Positions 1-10,074 of a stretch of 64,000 nt of DNA are shown here, in pieces. The notes under the pieces are model-generated. The model was not told the DNA's origin, did not search any database, and worked only from the letters and a program-made list of their open reading frames with translations. This DNA comes from Halomonas daqiaonensis. GTDB lineage: Bacteria; Pseudomonadota; Gammaproteobacteria; Pseudomonadales; Halomonadaceae. Within the stretch, counting starts at the first letter, position 1. Each line of letters begins with the position of its first letter. A program made the translations under genes and the position numbers. The stretch lies in assembly GCF_900109725.1 (NCBI RefSeq), contig NZ_FOBC01000015.1:1-64000 (forward strand), in the 5' to 3' direction.

Positions 1-248
1 ATGTCGGGGTCGATATGGTTGGGCCGCTCGCCCATCAGGCCCATGATCACCGCACGATCGGTGCCGTGGCCGATACCGGTGGCCGAGAGCGAGCCGTAAA
101 GCTGCACCTCGACGCGGGCAACTCGCTGGAGCAGCGAGCGCTCCTGCAACTCGCGGACGAAGTCGAAGGCCGCCTGCATAGGACCTACCGTGTGCGAGCT
201 CGACGGCCCGACGCCGATCTTGAACAGATCAAAGACGCTGATCGGCAT
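1..248 (-). CDS. sdaA: L-serine dehydratase (L-serine ammonia-lyase), N-terminal part
   Basis: The first 82 residues of an iron-sulfur L-serine dehydratase, which deaminates L-serine to pyruvate and ammonia; the rest lies beyond the left edge. The start [20 protein letters not shown] is the typical beginning of the family, with the conserved GPSSSHT motif followed by GPM and later [12 protein letters not shown]. The ATG at 248 has an AAGGTGA Shine-Dalgarno sequence six bases upstream. It lies in the same direction as the frd genes but is 130 bases downstream of frdD, so read-through from frd is possible but not shown. The assignment rests on the N-terminal domain only. Confidence 0.85.
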   Translation of the reverse strand, partial: MPISVFDLFKIGVGPSSSHTVGPMQAAFDFVRELQERSLLQRVARVEVQLYGSLSATGIGHGTDRAVIMGLMGERPNHIDPD

Positions 249-378
249 ACTGTGTCACCTTGTTGTTAGCGATCGAAGTCCACCAATCAGTACCAGCACT
301 CCAAGCTCGTGTCACCGTGATGGTCAACGTGAGCATCTTTACGTTGGCATCGGACTCAAGCCGGGGCGGCGTGCATCG

Positions 379-756
379 CTACATGATCCCGATAACGAAC
401 CCGACGAGTGCCAGGGCACTGAGCAGGGCGGCACTGCCATAAGTGACGATCTTGTTCAGTTGTTCCTTTCCCAGCTTCAGGTCATGCAAGCCATGGCGAA
501 TACGATGGGCCGCATGGAACAGCGGTAGGCAGACCACCACACCGATGAAGATCAGCCCTGGCAGGCTGAATATCATAGACTCGGCACGCTCGAAACTCAG
601 TGCTTCAGGCGCCATGATACCGGCCGGGATGAGCAGGGCGATGAACAGGATCGCCGCCGGAACAAACACCGCGAAGCAGACACCGCCGGCGCTGAACAGG
701 CCCCACCAGATAGGCTCATCGCTTCTTTTGATGTTGTCAGATGTGCTCTTTCTCAT
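379..756 (-). CDS. frdD: Fumarate reductase membrane subunit D
   Basis: A 125-residue hydrophobic protein, close to the 119 residues of E. coli FrdD. With FrdC it anchors the FrdAB catalytic unit in the inner membrane and takes electrons from menaquinol. Three membrane segments are visible, at about residues 20-45, 60-85 and 100-122, and the N-terminal SDEPIWWGLFSAGG stretch is typical of FrdD. The ATG overlaps the frdC stop (ATGA), so the two are translationally coupled. Last gene of frdABCD. Confidence 0.9.
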   Translation of the reverse strand: MRKSTSDNIKRSDEPIWWGLFSAGGVCFAVFVPAAILFIALLIPAGIMAPEALSFERAESMIFSLPGLIFIGVVVCLPLFHAAHRIRHGLHDLKLGKEQLNKIVTYGSAALLSALALVGFVIGIM

Positions 757-1151
757 CACAGCCCCCCCATTAATATCCAGGCCGCAAGGACCATCACGAC
801 TAGCACGCCAAGCCATTGGCCCAACACCATGAGGTGGGGTGGCACGGTGCGACCACCGGCACGTAATGGCATGACGCGCGGGAACAGTTGGAAGAACGTC
901 CAGGCGTGGAACAGGCTGGCCATAAAAGCCAGCAAATTCAGCGCGATGACCAGGGGGTTCTGCATGAACTGCAGCCAGCCTTGCCAGCCTTGCGCTCCCT
1001 GCAGCAGGCTGAACAACCCGGCGAGCAGGCAGACCAGAAAGAACACCAGTGGCAGCACGGTGGCTTCCCGCGCCATGTATTTCTTGAAGTAGGGGTGTTT
1101 CAACCACCAATCACGTTTCAGCTCGGGAAAGTAACTCGTTTGCTTAGCCAT
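756..1151 (-). CDS. frdC: Fumarate reductase membrane subunit C
   Basis: 131 residues, the same length as E. coli FrdC. It has three membrane segments and an N-terminal sequence with WWLKHPYFKKYMAREATVLP, typical of FrdC. It forms the quinol-binding membrane anchor with FrdD. It lies 11 bases after frdB and overlaps frdD by one base. No extra haem-ligand pattern of the SdhC type is obvious, which supports FrdC over SdhC. Confidence 0.92.
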   Translation of the reverse strand: MAKQTSYFPELKRDWWLKHPYFKKYMAREATVLPLVFFLVCLLAGLFSLLQGAQGWQGWLQFMQNPLVIALNLLAFMASLFHAWTFFQLFPRVMPLRAGGRTVPPHLMVLGQWLGVLVVMVLAAWILMGGL

Positions 1152-1162
1152 GACGCCGCCTC

Positions 1163-1900
1163 CTAACCTTTGAATATCCCGATCAGCATGTCTTTCGCCG
1201 ACTCGACCTTGCCCTGGTTCACCGCGGCTGCCGGGTCGACATTCTTCGGGCAGACCTCTGAGCAGAAGCCCACGAAGGTGCAGCTCCAGACGCCTTCCTC
1301 GCGGTTCATTTGCGGCATGCGTTGCTTCTTGCCCTGGTCACGGCTATCGAGGTTATAGCGATGGGCAAGTGTCAGCGCGGCGGGCCCCAGGAATTCAGGG
1401 TTCAAGCCAAACTGGGGGCAGGCCGAGTAGCACAGGCCGCAATTGATGCAGCCGGCAAACTGCTTGTACTTTTCCATCTGCTCTGGGGTCTGCTTGAAGG
1501 TTTCCTCGCTTTCTCCGCTGCCATTGATGAGCCCGCTGTCATTGATGAGATACGGCTGCACCGCGGCGAGGTGATCGAGAAACGGCTCCATATCGATGAT
1601 CAGATCCTTCTCCACCGGGAAGTGGGCAAGCGGCGCAATCTTCACCGGCCCTTCGTACTCACGAAGAAAGCTCTTGCAGCCCAGCTTGGGCGTATTGTTC
1701 ACCATCACACCGCAGGAGCCGCAGATCGCCATACGGCAGGACCAGCGGTAGCTCAGGCTGCCGTCCAGCTCTTCCTTGACGTAGTTCAGCGCGTCGAGGA
1801 TGGAGGTGCTGTCGTCGAAGGGAATGTCGAAATCCTGCCAGTAAGGGGCGCTGCCCTGTTCGGGCAGATAGCGCTGGATACTGAGCTGTTTAGTGGTCAT
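1163..1900 (-). CDS. frdB: Fumarate reductase iron-sulfur subunit
   Basis: 245 residues against 244 in E. coli. It carries electrons from the membrane quinol site to FAD in FrdA through three clusters. Visible ligands: [10 protein letters not shown] plus a later Cys for the [2Fe-2S] cluster (about residues 55-76), [12 protein letters not shown] (about 151-162), and [14 protein letters not shown] (about 207-220) for the [4Fe-4S] and [3Fe-4S] clusters. It overlaps the end of frdA by four bases, showing tight coupling. Confidence 0.95.
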   Translation of the reverse strand: MTTKQLSIQRYLPEQGSAPYWQDFDIPFDDSTSILDALNYVKEELDGSLSYRWSCRMAICGSCGVMVNNTPKLGCKSFLREYEGPVKIAPLAHFPVEKDLIIDMEPFLDHLAAVQPYLINDSGLINGSGESEETFKQTPEQMEKYKQFAGCINCGLCYSACPQFGLNPEFLGPAALTLAHRYNLDSRDQGKKQRMPQMNREEGVWSCTFVGFCSEVCPKNVDPAAAVNQGKVESAKDMLIGIFKG

Positions 1901-3681
1901 TGCTTGATTCCTTTGCCGGCATCGCCATAGGCGCGTTCAGCGGGGGCAGACAGATGGGTATCCACGTCCTGCCAGCGCAACTCGGCTGGCCCGTCAGCGT
2001 TGAAGAAGACCTGGCTGTGCTTCAGGTAATTGATATCGTCACGTTGCTGGAGGCCTTCCTCGAGTCGCTTGTGAGCGCCACGTGATTCCTTGCGTTCTAG
2101 CGCCCCCAGGCAAGTTGCCTCGGCAATGTCCAGGCCGTAGCCCAGTTCAAGGCACTGCATCAGCTCAGTGTTATAGGCCCGGCTTTTATCCTGCAGTCGA
2201 ATGTTCCGATAGCGCGCCTGCAGGTCATGAATCGCCTGCAGGGTGGCCTGCATCCCCTCGGCTTCTCGATAGATCCCGCAGCCGGTCTCCATGCTCAACA
2301 CCAGCTCGCGCTTGAGCTCGACCCAGTTTTCCTCACCCTCGGCATCATAAAGCTGGGTTATTCGTGTCTTATGGGCTTGCGCCTGTTCCTCCAGGGCAGA
2401 GCTATCGGCAAAGGCTACCGTCGCCGCGTGTTGGCTGGCCTGCTCCCCCGCCAGGCGACCGAAGACCAGCAACTCGGAGAGGGAATTCGAGCCCAGGCGG
2501 TTAGCGCCGTGAAGCCCCACGGAGGCGCATTCGCCTGCCGCATACAGACCCTTGATGCGAGTCTCGCAATTAGCGTCGGTTTCTATCCCGCCCATGGTGT
2601 AATGCACAGCCGGGCGAATCGGGATGAGCTCGTTCACCGGGTCGACATTGATGAATACACCGGCCAGTTCGCAAATGAAGGGAAGGCGCTCGTGCAGGTA
2701 CTCCTTGCCCAGGTGGCGTAGGTCCAGATAGACCACATCGCTGTCACCGAACTTGCCCGTCCGCCCGATCTGCTTTTCCTGCCAGAAGGCCTGGGATAAC
2801 TTGTCACGCGGACCCAGCTCCATGTATTTGTTCTGTGGCTTGCCCAACGGAGTTTCCGGGCCGAGACCATAATCCTGTAGATAGCGATAACCGTCCTTGT
2901 TCACCAGGATGCCACCCTCGCCACGGCAGGCTTCGGTAATCAATACGCCAGAACCCGGCAACCCGGTCGGATGGTACTGGACGAACTCCATGTCCCGCAG
3001 GGCAACGCCATGCCGAAAGGCCATGGCCATGCCATCGCCGGTGACGATGCCGGCATTGGTATTGAAGCGAAACAGCCGTCCAGCCCCACCTGTCGCCAGG
3101 ATCACCGACTTGGCGCGTAGCAGGGTCAGTTCGCCGGTAGCGATCTCCAGCGCGATGACTCCGACTACCGCGCCGTCGACGACTGCGATATCGAGCACGA
3201 AATACTCGTCCAGGCGTTCGATTTCCGGGTACTTCAACGATGTCTGAAACAGGGTGTGGAGCATGTGGAAGCCGGTCTTGTCAGCGGCGAACCAGGTGCG
3301 TGCCGTTTTCATGCCGCCGAATCGGCGTACCTGTACCGAGCCATCCGGCTTGCGACTCCAGGGGCAACCCCAACGCTCCATTTGCACCAGTTCCTGATGC
3401 GCATGGCGAATGAAGTAGTCGACGACACCCTGTTCCGCCAACCAGTCACCACCGGCAACCGTATCGTCGAAGTGCGCTTGCAGGCTGTCTTCGGCACTGG
3501 TCACGGCCGCAGCGCCACCTTCCGCAGAAACGGTGTGCGATCTCATGGGATAGACTTTCGAGAGCAGCACGATCCGCTGCTGAAGGTTCTCTTTCCTGGC
3601 ACTCTCGGTGGCGGCGATGGCGGCACGCAAACCGGCGCCGCCTCCGCCGACGATAACAATGTCGATATCCTGTTGTTGCAT
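1897..3681 (-). CDS. frdA: Fumarate reductase flavoprotein subunit
   Basis: 594 residues; it catalyses reduction of fumarate to succinate at the inner face of the membrane. There is an N-terminal FAD-binding glycine motif (VGGGGAG, residues 11-17), the SHTVSAEGG stretch with the histidine (about residue 49) that carries covalent FAD, and the active-site [11 protein letters not shown] and HYTMGG segments. It resembles E. coli FrdA throughout, more than SdhA. I prefer the ATG at 3681, with GGGGAG four bases upstream, over the ATG at 3693, which would overlap that ribosome site. First gene of frdABCD; its promoter region carries an FNR/ANR box. Confidence 0.95.
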   Translation of the reverse strand: MQQQDIDIVIVGGGGAGLRAAIAATESARKENLQQRIVLLSKVYPMRSHTVSAEGGAAAVTSAEDSLQAHFDDTVAGGDWLAEQGVVDYFIRHAHQELVQMERWGCPWSRKPDGSVQVRRFGGMKTARTWFAADKTGFHMLHTLFQTSLKYPEIERLDEYFVLDIAVVDGAVVGVIALEIATGELTLLRAKSVILATGGAGRLFRFNTNAGIVTGDGMAMAFRHGVALRDMEFVQYHPTGLPGSGVLITEACRGEGGILVNKDGYRYLQDYGLGPETPLGKPQNKYMELGPRDKLSQAFWQEKQIGRTGKFGDSDVVYLDLRHLGKEYLHERLPFICELAGVFINVDPVNELIPIRPAVHYTMGGIETDANCETRIKGLYAAGECASVGLHGANRLGSNSLSELLVFGRLAGEQASQHAATVAFADSSALEEQAQAHKTRITQLYDAEGEENWVELKRELVLSMETGCGIYREAEGMQATLQAIHDLQARYRNIRLQDKSRAYNTELMQCLELGYGLDIAEATCLGALERKESRGAHKRLEEGLQQRDDINYLKHSQVFFNADGPAELRWQDVDTHLSAPAERAYGDAGKGIKQ

Positions 3682-3803
3682 GATCTCCCCCATGAGCGAC
3701 GCCGGCCAGGCCTGATCAACATAATCCTGGTCACTTAAATAGCAAGCTGTCCTGAATAGGATAAGACTTCATCTGGAACATGAGTTGTAAAGAACAAACA
3801 ACC

Positions 3804-3817
3804 TTGACCAGGATCAA
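3804..3817. promoter_or_regulatory. FNR/ANR-type box between frdA and the dicarboxylate transporter
   Basis: TTGACCAGGATCAA matches the FNR/ANR consensus TTGAT-N4-ATCAA at nine of ten defined positions. It lies in the 199-base divergent region between frdA and the transporter gene. FNR-family regulators sense oxygen loss through an iron-sulfur cluster, so both units are probably induced together under low oxygen. The regulator gene is not in the window. Confidence 0.75.
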
Positions 3818-3839
3818 CTAACGATTCTCATAGCCGACC

Positions 3840-3845
3840 TAGTAT
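3840..3845 (+). promoter_or_regulatory. Candidate -10 element of an FNR class II promoter for the transporter
   Basis: TAGTAT resembles the sigma-70 -10 box. If transcription starts seven bases later, near 3852, the centre of the FNR box (3810.5) falls at -41.5, the usual position at class II FNR-activated promoters. The spacing was worked out by hand; the start site is inferred. Confidence 0.5.
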
Positions 3846-3880
3846 TACAGTTTCCCAAGACTCAAACGGGAAACATCGTT

Positions 3881-5332
3881 ATGACGTTTCAAATGAAACT
3901 ACTTGCACCGCCCATCGTGGCCATCATTGTGGCGCTACTGCCCGTGCCTGCTGGATTGCCTCCCCACGCCTGGTATTTCTTCGCGATTTTTCTAGGGGTG
4001 GTCGTCGGGCTGATCTTCGAACCCTTGCCGGGTGCGGTCATTGGTCTGATCGGCGTTGCCGTCGCGGCGTTGTTGGCACCCTGGGTGCTGTTCTCCCCCG
4101 AGCAATTGGCTGAAACCGGCTTCAGTTCGTCCGGGCGCGCTTTCTCATGGGCAGTCTCCGGCTTCACCAACTCGATAGTATGGCTGATTTTCGGCGCTTT
4201 CATGTTCGCCCTCGGCTACGAGAAGACCGGGCTGGGACGGCGGATTGCGCTATGGCTGGTCAAGACCATGGGGCGCAGGACACTGACACTGGGATATGCG
4301 GTGATGCTTGCCGATGTCGCGCTGGCTCCCTTCACGCCATCCAATACGGCGCGTAGCGCGGGCACCATTTACCCGGTAGTACGCAATCTTCCCGATCTCT
4401 ACGATTCGCATCCGAGTGATGAGAGCCGGAAGCGCATCGGCACTTTCCTGATGTGGACGGCGATTGCTTCGACCTGTGTAACGAGTTCGCTTTTCTTGAC
4501 GGCGCTGGCGCCCAATCTGCTGGCCGTGGCACTAACCGAAACCGCCACGGGCATCCGCATCGGTTGGGGGGAGTGGTTCATCGCGGTGGCACCGGTAGGC
4601 ATCCTGCTGCTGCTGGTGACGCCACTGTTGTGCTACTGGCTGTGCCCGCCGGAGGTCAAGTCGGGGAGCGCGATACCCGACTGGGCGGCAGCTGAGCTCA
4701 CTAAACTCGGTGGCCTGACCCGTAACGAAATCATCCTGCTCTGTCTGGTGGTCACCGCTCTGGCGCTATGGATCTTCGCCAGCGAGATGATCTCATCGGC
4801 GCTGGTGGGGATTCTCGTTATCTGCACCATGCTGATACTGAGTATCCTCAAGTGGGACGACATCCTCGCCAACAAGGCGGCATGGAATACATTCGTCTGG
4901 TTTGCCACCCTGGTGGCCCTGGCCGGCGGGCTAAACCAGGTCGGGTTCGTGGAGTGGTTCGGCCTCCTGGTCGGCGGTCGCATCAGCCACTTCGATCCGA
5001 TGATGGCAATGATCACGCTGGCGGTAATCTTCTATCTGTTGCATTACTTCTTCGCCAGCGTCACCGCCCATACCACCGCCCTGCTTCCCGTAATGCTTGC
5101 GGCGGCATCCGGCATACCCGGTATCGACATGCACATGTTCGTGCTCATGTTGCTACCGACACTGGGCATAATGGGTATCCTGACGCCGTACGCCACCGGA
5201 CCGAGCCCCGTCTACTACGGCAGCGGCTATATACCCGGCCCATTGTATTGGCGTCTCGGTGCGATTTTCGGGCTGGTATTCCTGCTAGCCTGGCTGGCGA
5301 TCGGAGTGCCATGGCTCGCGCTTATTGCTTGA
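3881..5332 (+). CDS. DASS-family dicarboxylate transporter (2-oxoglutarate/malate or succinate/fumarate type)
   Basis: 483 residues with about 12-14 hydrophobic segments, of the divalent anion:Na+ symporter / antiporter family (CitT, TtdT, YbhI and plant 2-oxoglutarate/malate translocator relatives). Family signatures visible are the FTPSNTARSAGTIYPV motif near residue 150 and the second SVTAHTTALLPVM-like motif near residue 393, the two SNT-type substrate and ion-binding loops. It is divergent from frdABCD across an FNR box, so import of fumarate or malate, or exchange of succinate for them, during fumarate respiration is the likely role. Substrate cannot be settled from sequence. The ATG at 3881 has only a weak ribosome site (GGGAAA). 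Confidence 0.85.
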   Translation: MTFQMKLLAPPIVAIIVALLPVPAGLPPHAWYFFAIFLGVVVGLIFEPLPGAVIGLIGVAVAALLAPWVLFSPEQLAETGFSSSGRAFSWAVSGFTNSIVWLIFGAFMFALGYEKTGLGRRIALWLVKTMGRRTLTLGYAVMLADVALAPFTPSNTARSAGTIYPVVRNLPDLYDSHPSDESRKRIGTFLMWTAIASTCVTSSLFLTALAPNLLAVALTETATGIRIGWGEWFIAVAPVGILLLLVTPLLCYWLCPPEVKSGSAIPDWAAAELTKLGGLTRNEIILLCLVVTALALWIFASEMISSALVGILVICTMLILSILKWDDILANKAAWNTFVWFATLVALAGGLNQVGFVEWFGLLVGGRISHFDPMMAMITLAVIFYLLHYFFASVTAHTTALLPVMLAAASGIPGIDMHMFVLMLLPTLGIMGILTPYATGPSPVYYGSGYIPGPLYWRLGAIFGLVFLLAWLAIGVPWLALIA

Positions 5333-5393
5333 ATTCAGGCACAAAGCGACGTTCGCCTCGGCGAACCAACGATTTCGACCTCCTCTATGAAAT

Positions 5394-5424
5394 GAAGCGC
5401 CCCCTACGCGGTAGGGGGCGCTTC
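5394..5424. terminator. Bidirectional hairpin terminator between the transporter gene and putA
   Basis: A perfect 14-bp stem, GAAGCGCCCCCTAC with GTAGGGGGCGCTTC around a GCG loop. It lies between two convergent genes and carries short T-rich flanks on the minus side. It very likely ends both transcripts. Confidence 0.85.
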
Positions 5425-5467
5425 ACGTTATAGCCCGACGGACTCGAGCCCTAAACAGTCAAAGGGA

Positions 5468-8400
5468 CTATTCGGCCGTCGCCAGCAGGCTGGCGTTGCC
5501 ACCCGCCGCCGTGGTGTCGATGCACAGATGGCGTTCCACAACGTAGCGCTCCGGCCAGATGGTCTGGGTCTCGAGCGCCACGATGGCCCCGTCGCGCTTG
5601 GCGAGCGCGATGCGCAGCTCACGGGTCCAGTCGCTATCGCCTGCCGCGGCCACGGTATCGATACGCTCGACCGTGGTCAGGATGTCGGCCTCGATGCTGC
5701 CGTCGAGCCCGGCCACCGGCGCACCGGCTTGCATCAGCGGCTTCACGGCCTCAACCGCGCCCGGGGCGACGATCAGCGCCGGAGAGCCCGCCCCGAGCGC
5801 CTGCACCGCCTGGGCGATGGCGATATCCAGGGTCGGCCCCAGGCAGAGTGCCGGGCCCTTGGGATACATTGCCAGGCGGTTGCTTTCCCCCGTCGGCCCC
5901 GGCAGCGTCTGCGGCGTCATGTCCAGGGCCGCGGTCTCGGCGAGCGCCTTGCGAACCACGCCGCCCTTGCCGGAGAGCGCCTTGCGCAGCACCTCGACCC
6001 GATCGCGACGCGCCGCCCAGTTGCGCGCATCCAGCCCGTCAAGGGTCGACTGGAGGTCCTTTTGCGTCACGGATTTGCCCTTGGGCGCCTCGTGGCTCTC
6101 CACGCTTGCGGTACGGCGGAAACGGGAGACATAGAGCGGACCGCCGGCCTTGGGCCCGGTACCCGAGAGGCCCTCGCCGCCGAAGGGCTGGGAGCCGACG
6201 ATGGCGCCGATCTGGTTGCGGTTGACGTAGACGTTGCCAACATGGATACGCTCGACGATCTGCTGCACGCGGTCGTCGATCCGGGTATGCAGCCCGAAGG
6301 TCAACCCGTAGCCCTTGTCATTGATGGCGTCGACCACCTTGTCGATGTCTCGCGCCTTGAAGGTGGCCACGTGCAGGACCGGGCCGAAGATCTCGCGCTC
6401 GAGATCATCGATGCCCCCGACCTCGACCACCGCCGGGGTGACGAAGGTGCCGTTCTCCGGCGCGGGCAGCTTCTTGAGCACCTTGCCGGCCTTCTCGTGC
6501 GCCGCCACATATTCGCTGATCTCGGCCTGGGCGTCGGCGTCGATCACCGGTGACACATCGGTGTCGGTATTCCAGGGATCGCCGATGGTCAGCGCGTCCA
6601 TGGCGCCATCGAGCATGTTGAGCAGCCGGTCGCGCGCCTCTTCCTGGACGTACAGCATCCGCAGCGCCGAACACCGCTGGCCGGCCGACTGGAAGGACGA
6701 GATCAGGATGTCGCGCACCGCCTGCTCGGTCAGTGCCGTGGAGTCGACGATCATGGAATTCAGGCCGCCGGTCTCGGCGATCAGTATCGCATCCGGGCCG
6801 GCGTTCTGTGCCAGAGCCTTGTGGATGATCTGCGCCACTGGCGTGGAGCCGGTGAAACAGACACCGGCGATCCGCGGATCACTGGTCAGCGGTCCACCCA
6901 CCGTCGGCCCGTCGCCGGGCAGCAGTTGCAGCGCCGCCTCTGGCAGGCCGGCCTCGCGCATCAGCTCGACGGCACGGGCGGCGATCAAGGGTGTCTGCTC
7001 GGCGGGCTTGGCGAGCACCGCGTTGCCGGCCACGAGTGCCGCGGCAATCTGGCCGGTGGTGATAGCCAGGGGAAAGTTCCAGGGGCTGATGCAGACGAAG
7101 ATGCCGCGGGCACTGCCGGGCTCTTCCGCTTCCAGACGCTCGCCTTCGTTGGCGTAGAATCGCAGGAAATCCACCGCCTCACGCACCTCGGCGATACCAT
7201 CGAACATCATCTTGCCGGCTTCACGCGTGGTGATCACGGTCAGCTCGGCGATGTGCTTTTCATAGAGATCGGCGGTGCGACGCAGCACCTCGGCGCGCTC
7301 GGACACCGGACGCGCCGACCACTCGCGGAAGCCATCTTCCGCCGCATCGAGGGCGGCCGCCACCTCCTCCGCGGTCGCCTCATGCACCTTGCCGACCACG
7401 CGCGAGTTGTCGGCGGGAGAGACGGCATCGCGGGCCGGCCCCTTGGGTGCCGGGTTGCCGGCGAGCATCGGGCCGGCGGTCCAGGTGGTGTCGGCGAATT
7501 CCTCGCGCGCATTCAGCAGTGGCAGGATCGAGGCGGGTTCGTTGATCCGGTAGCCGCGGGAATTCTTGCGATCGGGCTCGAACAGCTCGCCGGGCTGGCG
7601 GATCAACGGGCTGGCGATGGCATCGCCGAGTTGCTGGAACCCCTCAACCGGGTCCTTCGAGACCTCGCTCGGGGGAATCGTGTCGTCCACCACCTGGTTC
7701 ACGAACGAGGAGTTCGCGCCGTTCTCCAGCAGGCGGCGTACGAGGTAGGCCAGCAGATCACGGTGCGCGCCAACCGGGGCGTAGATACGGCAGTGCGTGC
7801 CCTCCGATTCCTTGACGATCTGATGCAGCGATTCGCCCATGCCGTGCAGGCGCTGGAACTCGTAGCTGTCCTTGTCGTCGCCCGCCATGGCGACGACGGC
7901 GGCACAGGTATGGGCGTTGTGGGTCGCGAACTGCGGATAGATGCGGTCGCGGCGGTCGAGCAGCAGCTGCGCGCATGCCATGTAACTCACATCGGTGTTG
8001 ACCTTGCGGGTGAAGACCGGGAAGGTCTTGACCCCCATCTCCTGGGACAGCTTGATCTCGGTATCCCAGTAGGCGCCCTTCACCAGCCGCACCATGATCT
8101 TGCGGTCGTATTTCTCGGCGAGCTCGTGGAGTGTCTCGATCATCGGCGCGGCGCGGCGCCCGTAGGCCTGCACCACGACCCCGAAGCCGTCCCAGCCATC
8201 AAGGCTGGGGTCGGACATCAGCTGCTCGATCACGTCGAGCGAGATATCCAGCCGGTCCTGCTCCTCGGCATCAATGTTGAAACCGATATTGGCCTTGGCT
8301 GCCTGCTGCACCAGCTCCTTTGCGCGCGGCACAAGCTCCGCCATCACCGTTTCGCGATGGGTGTACTCGTAACGCGGATGCAATGCCGAGAGCTTCACCG

Positions 8401-9133
8401 AAATGCCGGGGCTTCCGCGCACGTCGCCCTTGGCCTGCTTGGCAATCGCCGTGATCGCCTTGGCGTAAGCCTTGTGATAACGGACCGCGTCCTCGTCGGT
8501 GCGTGCCGCCTCGCCGAGCATGTCGTAGGAATAGGTATAGCCCTGCTTCTCGAGCTCGCGGGCATTCTTCATGCCCTCCTCGATGGTCTGGCCGAGCACG
8601 AACTGGCGCCCCAGGATCTTCATCGACTGGCCGACCGCCTTGCGCACCACCGGCTCGCCCATGCGTCGCACCAGGCCGCGCAGCGCCCGCGCAGGGCCCT
8701 TGGGATCGTCGTCCAGTACCTTGCCGGTGAGCATCAGCGCCCAGGTCGAGGCGTTGACCATCGACGACGACGACTTGCCCAGGTGCGCGCCCCAGTCGGA
8801 CGGCTCGATCTTGTCATGGATCAGATCGTCGATGGTTTCCGCATCGGGCACGCGCAGCAGCGCTTCTGCCAGGCACATGAGGCCGACACCCTCGGCGGTC
8901 GAGAGCCCGTACTCGGCCAGGAAGGCCTCCATCATCGAGGGCGACTTTTCCTTGCGCACACGATCCACATAGTTAGCGCCGACCTCCGCAACCTTGCGGC
9001 GGTCGTCCTCAGACAGCTTGAGTCGTTCGACGAGCCCGCGCATCACCTCTGCCTCGTCGGCGTCATAGTTGTCGCGGATGCGATAGCGCAGATCTTTCAC
9101 GTCACTCTGAAGATGGAGGTTTGCTTCGTTCAT
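5468..9133 (-). CDS. putA: Bifunctional proline dehydrogenase / L-glutamate-gamma-semialdehyde dehydrogenase
   Basis: 1,221 residues; it oxidises proline to glutamate in two steps with channelling of the intermediate. Order: N-terminal helical arm region (1-150), FAD-dependent proline dehydrogenase barrel (about 180-470, with DAEEQDRLD, LVKGAYWDTEIK and the APVGAHRDLLAYLVRRLLEN stretch), aldehyde dehydrogenase (about 550-1010, with the catalytic Glu in ETGGLNS near 786 and catalytic Cys in SAGQRCSALR near 821), and a C-terminal domain to the end. The N-terminus has no ribbon-helix-helix DNA-binding domain, so unlike E. coli PutA it should not repress itself. The ATG at 9133 has AGGG eight bases upstream; a TTG two codons earlier is also possible. 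Confidence 0.96.
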   Translation of the reverse strand: MNEANLHLQSDVKDLRYRIRDNYDADEAEVMRGLVERLKLSEDDRRKVAEVGANYVDRVRKEKSPSMMEAFLAEYGLSTAEGVGLMCLAEALLRVPDAETIDDLIHDKIEPSDWGAHLGKSSSSMVNASTWALMLTGKVLDDDPKGPARALRGLVRRMGEPVVRKAVGQSMKILGRQFVLGQTIEEGMKNARELEKQGYTYSYDMLGEAARTDEDAVRYHKAYAKAITAIAKQAKGDVRGSPGISVKLSALHPRYEYTHRETVMAELVPRAKELVQQAAKANIGFNIDAEEQDRLDISLDVIEQLMSDPSLDGWDGFGVVVQAYGRRAAPMIETLHELAEKYDRKIMVRLVKGAYWDTEIKLSQEMGVKTFPVFTRKVNTDVSYMACAQLLLDRRDRIYPQFATHNAHTCAAVVAMAGDDKDSYEFQRLHGMGESLHQIVKESEGTHCRIYAPVGAHRDLLAYLVRRLLENGANSSFVNQVVDDTIPPSEVSKDPVEGFQQLGDAIASPLIRQPGELFEPDRKNSRGYRINEPASILPLLNAREEFADTTWTAGPMLAGNPAPKGPARDAVSPADNSRVVGKVHEATAEEVAAALDAAEDGFREWSARPVSERAEVLRRTADLYEKHIAELTVITTREAGKMMFDGIAEVREAVDFLRFYANEGERLEAEEPGSARGIFVCISPWNFPLAITTGQIAAALVAGNAVLAKPAEQTPLIAARAVELMREAGLPEAALQLLPGDGPTVGGPLTSDPRIAGVCFTGSTPVAQIIHKALAQNAGPDAILIAETGGLNSMIVDSTALTEQAVRDILISSFQSAGQRCSALRMLYVQEEARDRLLNMLDGAMDALTIGDPWNTDTDVSPVIDADAQAEISEYVAAHEKAGKVLKKLPAPENGTFVTPAVVEVGGIDDLEREIFGPVLHVATFKARDIDKVVDAINDKGYGLTFGLHTRIDDRVQQIVERIHVGNVYVNRNQIGAIVGSQPFGGEGLSGTGPKAGGPLYVSRFRRTASVESHEAPKGKSVTQKDLQSTLDGLDARNWAARRDRVEVLRKALSGKGGVVRKALAETAALDMTPQTLPGPTGESNRLAMYPKGPALCLGPTLDIAIAQAVQALGAGSPALIVAPGAVEAVKPLMQAGAPVAGLDGSIEADILTTVERIDTVAAAGDSDWTRELRIALAKRDGAIVALETQTIWPERYVVERHLCIDTTAAGGNASLLATAE

Positions 9134-9456
<323 letters not shown>

Positions 9457-10074
9457 CTACACCCACTCGAGGCGGCCCGCGGCACTGGCGTGATGTTCCC
9501 ACTCGGATTCCGGAATAGGCTCGACGATCAGACCGTGGCCGGAACGGTGGAAGGGGCGCTCGTGGTAGGGCAGGTAGGTACTGTGAGGCGGTGGGCTGGG
9601 TGCGTAGTGACCCGCCACCCCAGAGAGAATATCCGCCGCGATGTTGCGATCGCCGCCGTTGGCCAGATGGCGCGTGAGCAGGATGAGCTGGTCGATATCG
9701 GCGAGCAGCGTGTCGGCTCCCTTCGTCGAGCGCCGATGATGGTATTCCAGATCATGCAGGGTCTCGACGTGGTGCGGCGTGCGCCGGGGCCCTCGTTTTT
9801 CGGCTTCCCGACGGCGATGCTCTGCCTGGGCGAGAACCCCCTTGAGGCGCTGCTTCAAGCGCGACAGCCGGTCCTGGGTCTGCCCCAGGTGCTCAGTGAA
9901 GAGCGAGGGCGGATCATGCCAGATAGCCGCGAGAAGGGATCCCTGACATTGCAGGAACTCGTGGCGCAGGACCATCACTTGATCGCCCAGCGACGAAATG
10001 GCCCGCTGGTACCGAGCACGCTTCTGTCGGGATGTGGTGGCCACGGAGCGAACGGCACGTCTCAGTTTGCTCAT
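9457..10074 (-). CDS. Hypothetical protein, basic and helical
   Basis: 205 residues from an ATG at 10074 (MSKLRRAVRSV), or 224 from 10131; neither has a strong ribosome site. It is rich in Arg, His and Lys. A long helical region (about 1-120, with coiled-coil-like LSRLKQRLKGVLAQAEHRRREAEKR character, split here by its own charged runs) is followed by a Pro/His-rich tail. No signal peptide or membrane segment. I do not recognise a family. It stands alone between putA and a divergent PilZ gene. The long frame free of stops and GC-biased third positions support a gene, but it could be overpredicted. Confidence 0.5.
   Translation of the reverse strand: MSKLRRAVRSVATTSRQKRARYQRAISSLGDQVMVLRHEFLQCQGSLLAAIWHDPPSLFTEHLGQTQDRLSRLKQRLKGVLAQAEHRRREAEKRGPRRTPHHVETLHDLEYHHRRSTKGADTLLADIDQLILLTRHLANGGDRNIAADILSGVAGHYAPSPPPHSTYLPYHERPFHRSGHGLIVEPIPESEWEHHASAAGRLEWV

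Noticed and set aside
379..1110. A single 243-codon minus-strand frame across frdC and frdD
   Set aside because: Its first half is an off-frame reading of frdC; the real FrdD starts at 756, as shown by the ATGA overlap and by protein length.
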